Assembly: GCA_902585365.1 (NCBI GenBank) | Contig: CACIDF010000002.1 | Span: forward strand, 60,746 to 124,745 | From: an uncultured Pelagibacteraceae bacterium | GTDB taxonomy: Bacteria; Pseudomonadota; Alphaproteobacteria; Pelagibacterales; Pelagibacteraceae | Direction: 5' to 3' | Length of the DNA: 64,000 nucleotides | In this document: positions 60,709 through 64,000 of the stretch, in pieces | Layout of the letters: every line of letters begins with the position of its first letter | Position numbering within the stretch: position 1 is the first letter of the stretch | The notes under the pieces: model-generated | What the model was told of the DNA's origin: nothing | What the model saw: only the letters and a program-made list of their open reading frames with translations | Databases searched by the model: none | Made by a program: the position numbers and the translations under genes

Positions 60709-61332
60709 TTAAAAATTAATAAGAAATTTATATACAAAAAATGCTAAAACTATAATAATTATCGATACTAATATAGAGACTGGAACCAGTTTTTTTTCAA
60801 TAATCTTTTTCATTGCTGCACCAAAATTACCCAATAGAAAGGCGATTATAAAAAATCTAGATCCTCTAGTTAGAAGAGAGACTATAACAAAATAAATGAA
60901 GTTAAAATGCACAAACCCACTCGTGATTGTTAGTAATTTAAAGGGTACAGGTGTAAAACCCGCAATCGCAAGTAATGTAACCCACGCAATAGTTCCACCG
61001 TCAGAGGAAACCTTATCTTTTAAAAAATTAGTGTTATCAACTCCATATAGCTCAAATATCTTTACGCCGATCTCGTTAAAAAAAATGTATCCTATAAGAT
61101 ATCCTAAACATGCACCTAATACTGAACCTGTTGTTGCTATAAATGCTATTTTTTTCCACTCATTTTTCTTTGCAATTGTCATAGGTATTATAAATACATC
61201 AGGTGGTATAGGAAAAATAAAGCTTTCAATAAATGATATAAACCCTAAAAATTTTTTAGAGTTTTTGTGACCAGCAATTTTAATAGATTTATTATAAATA
61301 TTTTTAATCATAATTTTATGTTCTAAAAACAC
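60709..61332 (-). CDS. DedA/YqaA family membrane protein
   Basis: FIESFIFPIPPDVFIIPM; SVLGACLGYLIGY; FTPVPFKLLTITSG. Confidence 0.88.
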   Translation of the reverse strand: MFLEHKIMIKNIYNKSIKIAGHKNSKKFLGFISFIESFIFPIPPDVFIIPMTIAKKNEWKKIAFIATTGSVLGACLGYLIGYIFFNEIGVKIFELYGVDNTNFLKDKVSSDGGTIAWVTLLAIAGFTPVPFKLLTITSGFVHFNFIYFVIVSLLTRGSRFFIIAFLLGNFGAAMKKIIEKKLVPVSILVSIIIIVLAFFVYKFLINF

Positions 61333-61370
61333 TCTTTATACTATAAATTTTATATTAAATTAATTAAAAA

Positions 61371-61457
61371 GGGCGAATGGCGGAACTGGTAGACGCGTTG
61401 GACTCAAAATCCAATAGCAGCAATGTTGTGAGAGTTCGAGTCTCTCTTCGCCCACCA
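61371..61457 (+). tRNA. tRNA-Leu (anticodon CAA), CCA encoded
   Basis: Acceptor GGGCGAA/TTCGCCC, anticodon stem TTGGA/TCCAA with loop CTCAAAA, long variable arm, AGAGTTCGAGTCTCT T-arm, ACCA end. Confidence 0.96.
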
Positions 61458-61464
61458 AAGTAAA

Positions 61465-63165
61465 ATGAAATTAAATAATTATAATAATCTTATAGAACTT
61501 TTTTTTGATCAATACGAAAAACAAGACAAAAATAATATTTTCCTAATTAACTTAGGTAATCCAAAACATAAATTAAGTTGGGAGAAAACATACTTATTAG
61601 TTAATCACTTATCCAGTCAAATATCTAAAGATATTAAATTGGGTGATAGATGTGTTTTAATTTCAGAAAATAGACCCGAATGGTTGATATCTGATTTGGC
61701 AATTATGTTAGCTGGAGGAATTAGTGTGCCTTCTTACACCACTTATACTACTAAAGATTATGAATACATTATTAAAGATTGTGAACCATCAGTATTAATA
61801 GTTTCAAATAATACTCAGTTTAATAAAATTAAAGACATATTAGACTACAAAAAAATCAAAAAAATTATTTCATTTGACAGATTAGAAAATTTGAAATTTC
61901 AAAATTATTTATGCATTGAAGATATTATAAATAAAAAAGACGGTTTTGAAAATTTTGATAGCGAAATTAGTTTAAAGCGTTCAGACCCTGCTTGTATTAT
62001 CTATACATCTGGAACACAAGGAAATCCAAAAGGTGTAATTTTGAGCCACGGAGGAATTTTGAGTAATTGCGAAGGTGGTTATGAGTTACTAAAATCAATC
62101 ATATCGAAAGATATGAAATTTTTGACCTGGTTGCCATTATCACATTCCTATGAACACACGGTACAATTCATACAAATTGCTGTAGGTGCAAAAGTATTTT
62201 ACGCAGAGAGTATAGACAAATTACTCAAAAATATTAGTGATTGCTCACCTGACATAATGACAGCAGTTCCAAGATTTTATCAAAACCTATACCAAAAGAT
62301 AAGCTCTACTTTTAGTAAAGCGAAAGGTTTAAAAAAATTCCTTGTAGAAAATACTGTTAATTTAGGGTCTAAAAAATTTAATAGAGAAAAAATGAGCATT
62401 AAAGATAAAATAGTAAATAAGATTTGTGAAATTACAGTCAGATCTAAGATTAAAAAACAATTTGGAGGTAGTCTCAAGACGTTCGTATCTGGTGGTGGTG
62501 CTCTTGACCCTGAAATTGGTATTTTTCTCAATTCAATAGGATTACCAACATTACAAGGTTATGGTTTAACAGAAACTTCACCTGTTGTTAGTTGTAACCC
62601 AATTGAAGATATAAGGATAGATACTGTCGGAATTCCTTTTAGGTGTAATAATGTGAAAATAGCTGAGGATGGAGAAATATTGGTAAAGGGAGAAAACGTG
62701 ATGCTAGGTTATTGGAACAAAAAAGCCGAGACTGATAAAGTATTAGTTGACGGATGGCTTCATACAGGAGACATAGGTAAATTTGTAAATGGTTATTTAA
62801 AAATTACTGATAGAAAAAAAGATATATTAATTACGCCAGGTGGTGATAACATTTCGCCCGTCAAAGTAGAGACAGCACTAAATAACTCAAATTATATTGA
62901 TCAAAGCTTAGTGTATGGTGACAACAAGCCCTATCTTGTTGCTTTATTAGTTTTAAATTCAGAAATTAATGCAAATGAAAAAGATTTAAGTGACGAGATA
63001 GAAAAAATAAATAAAAACTTGACTAAAATAGAAAGAATAAAAAAGTTTTTTGTCGTAAAAGAAAATTTTTCTATTGAAAATGGTATGATGACACCAACAT
63101 TAAAGTTAAAAAGATATAAAATAATTAATATTTATAAAAATAACTTTGAACAACTTTATAAATAA
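61465..63165 (+). CDS. AMP-dependent long-chain acyl-CoA synthetase
   Basis: IYTSGTQGNPKGVILSH, LQGYGLTETSPVVS, GWLHTGDIGKF, ITDRKKDILITPGGDNISP. Confidence 0.95.
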   Translation: MKLNNYNNLIELFFDQYEKQDKNNIFLINLGNPKHKLSWEKTYLLVNHLSSQISKDIKLGDRCVLISENRPEWLISDLAIMLAGGISVPSYTTYTTKDYEYIIKDCEPSVLIVSNNTQFNKIKDILDYKKIKKIISFDRLENLKFQNYLCIEDIINKKDGFENFDSEISLKRSDPACIIYTSGTQGNPKGVILSHGGILSNCEGGYELLKSIISKDMKFLTWLPLSHSYEHTVQFIQIAVGAKVFYAESIDKLLKNISDCSPDIMTAVPRFYQNLYQKISSTFSKAKGLKKFLVENTVNLGSKKFNREKMSIKDKIVNKICEITVRSKIKKQFGGSLKTFVSGGGALDPEIGIFLNSIGLPTLQGYGLTETSPVVSCNPIEDIRIDTVGIPFRCNNVKIAEDGEILVKGENVMLGYWNKKAETDKVLVDGWLHTGDIGKFVNGYLKITDRKKDILITPGGDNISPVKVETALNNSNYIDQSLVYGDNKPYLVALLVLNSEINANEKDLSDEIEKINKNLTKIERIKKFFVVKENFSIENGMMTPTLKLKRYKIINIYKNNFEQLYK

Positions 63166-63324
63166 CAAATAATAATTAATGTTGTATTAAGCGCATAAAC
63201 ATTAATGTTTTTACATTAATTAAAAAAAGATTTTTATAATTTTAAATTTAAATTTTACAACTTAATTTCTAAAAAATTAAATAATTGACATAACATAAGA
63301 AAAAATTTAAAAATTACTTTAAAA

Positions 63325-63343
63325 ACGAATCAAAATGATTCGT
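63325..63343 (+). promoter_or_regulatory. Perfect 8-bp hairpin with AAA loop in the leader of the poly-basic peptide gene
   Basis: ACGAATCA-AAA-TGATTCGT, downstream of TTGACA (63285-63290) and before SD AGGGAG. Confidence 0.6.
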
Positions 63344-63361
63344 ACAAACAGGGAGCTAAAG

Positions 63362-63433
63362 ATGGCTAAAAGAAGAAAAAAAGCTAAGAAAAAAGCTAAG
63401 AAAAAAGCTAAAAAAAGAAGAAGAAGAAGATAA
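63362..63433 (+). CDS. 23-aa ultra-basic peptide MAKRRKKAKKKAKKKAKKRRRRR
   Basis: ATG with SD AGGGAG 11 nt upstream; stop 63431-63433; discrete terminator follows. Confidence 0.7.
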   Translation: MAKRRKKAKKKAKKKAKKRRRRR

Positions 63434-63445
63434 TATTTCTTTTTT

Positions 63446-63489
63446 AAAAACGCTTCTCATAACGATTGTGTGAGAAGCGTTTTTTTTTA
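63446..63489. terminator. Strong, probably bidirectional intrinsic terminator
   Basis: AAAAACGCTTCTCA-N11-TGAGAAGCGTTTTT followed by T-run; A-run on the other side; lies between convergent genes. Confidence 0.92.
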
Positions 63490-64000
63490 TTCTTCTTCGT
63501 TTTCAGAAACTAAACTTGTATTTTCCTCTTCACTTACAGACTCTGTTCCATCTTTTTGCGTTTCAACTTTTTGGACCTTTTGATTAGTGACTTCACTTTT
63601 TTCTAAATTTCTTTTTAAGGCTTTATCAAGTTTTTTTTGAGTATTTTCCAAAGAAAGATTTAACACAATTTGAAATTCTGAAATAATTCTTTCATATGCT
63701 TTTTCAAATAACTGCCTTTCACTGTATGACTGGTCTATCATTATATCGTCACCTTTATTTAGATCTCTCACAACTTCAGCTAATTCATAAATTTTCCCAG
63801 ATGTAATTTTCTGCTCATATTCTTGTGCTCTTCTACTCCACATAGACCTTTTTATTTTTGGTTTACCTTTTAAAATAGAAATAGACTTGTTCACTTGATT
63901 AATTGTTGATAAAGGTCGCAAGTGTGATTGTTTGTTAATTGGCAATAAACCAATAGCTTTGTCTTTTTCAAATTTAATATCATAACATTGCACATCAATG
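63487..64000 (-). CDS. carD: CarD family transcriptional regulator, N-terminus truncated at window end
   Basis: KRSMWSRRAQEYEQKITSGKIYELAEVVRDL....QSYSERQLFEKAYERI; frame continues to the window edge. Confidence 0.85.
   Translation of the reverse strand, partial: IDVQCYDIKFEKDKAIGLLPINKQSHLRPLSTINQVNKSISILKGKPKIKRSMWSRRAQEYEQKITSGKIYELAEVVRDLNKGDDIMIDQSYSERQLFEKAYERIISEFQIVLNLSLENTQKKLDKALKRNLEKSEVTNQKVQKVETQKDGTESVSEEENTSLVSENEEE

Noticed and set aside
1-64000. CRISPR arrays, IS elements, prophage, rRNA, defence islands
   Set aside because: No regularly spaced repeats, transposase/integrase, phage structural or restriction genes seen; the HNH protein at 59143 looks like the widespread stand-alone housekeeping type.

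Overview
AT-rich, gene-dense 64 kb chromosomal window that looks like a streamlined marine alphaproteobacterium of SAR11/Pelagibacterales type. This is inferred from composition, very short spacers and protein style; no search was run. It is mostly housekeeping: dapB-nth, dnaJ-dnaK-grpE, murJ-trpS, tsaB-fur-miaB-phoH-ybeY-lnt-metK, nusA-infB-rbfA-rpsO-pnp, fabI-fabB-fabA/irr, coaBC-ubiB-ubiE, mutM-rpsT-dnaA-dnaN, argH-lysA, and one tRNA-Leu(CAA). I saw no rRNA, CRISPR array, transposase or prophage. The most interesting signals are ones the >=60 aa ORF track misses: (i) a 35-aa ArfA-like ribosome-rescue ORF overlapping a winged-helix regulator that is frameshifted at an A8 run; (ii) a 59-aa Cys-rich microprotein divergent from dapB, with two Fur-box-like palindromes between them; (iii) a 23-aa all-basic AKKK-repeat peptide gene with its own 5' hairpin, SD and near-perfect terminator; (iv) a ~35-nt hairpin with a conserved GCAA loop, repeated after two unrelated stand-alone small genes; (v) an irr-katG locus with three Irr/PerR-like operators embedded in near-consensus promoter architecture; (vi) a shortened TsaB overlapping a deacetylase head-to-head; (vii) a 38-aa LptM-like lipoprotein ORF stitched between argH and lysA; (viii) an rpsT gene that may be transcribed with almost no leader.
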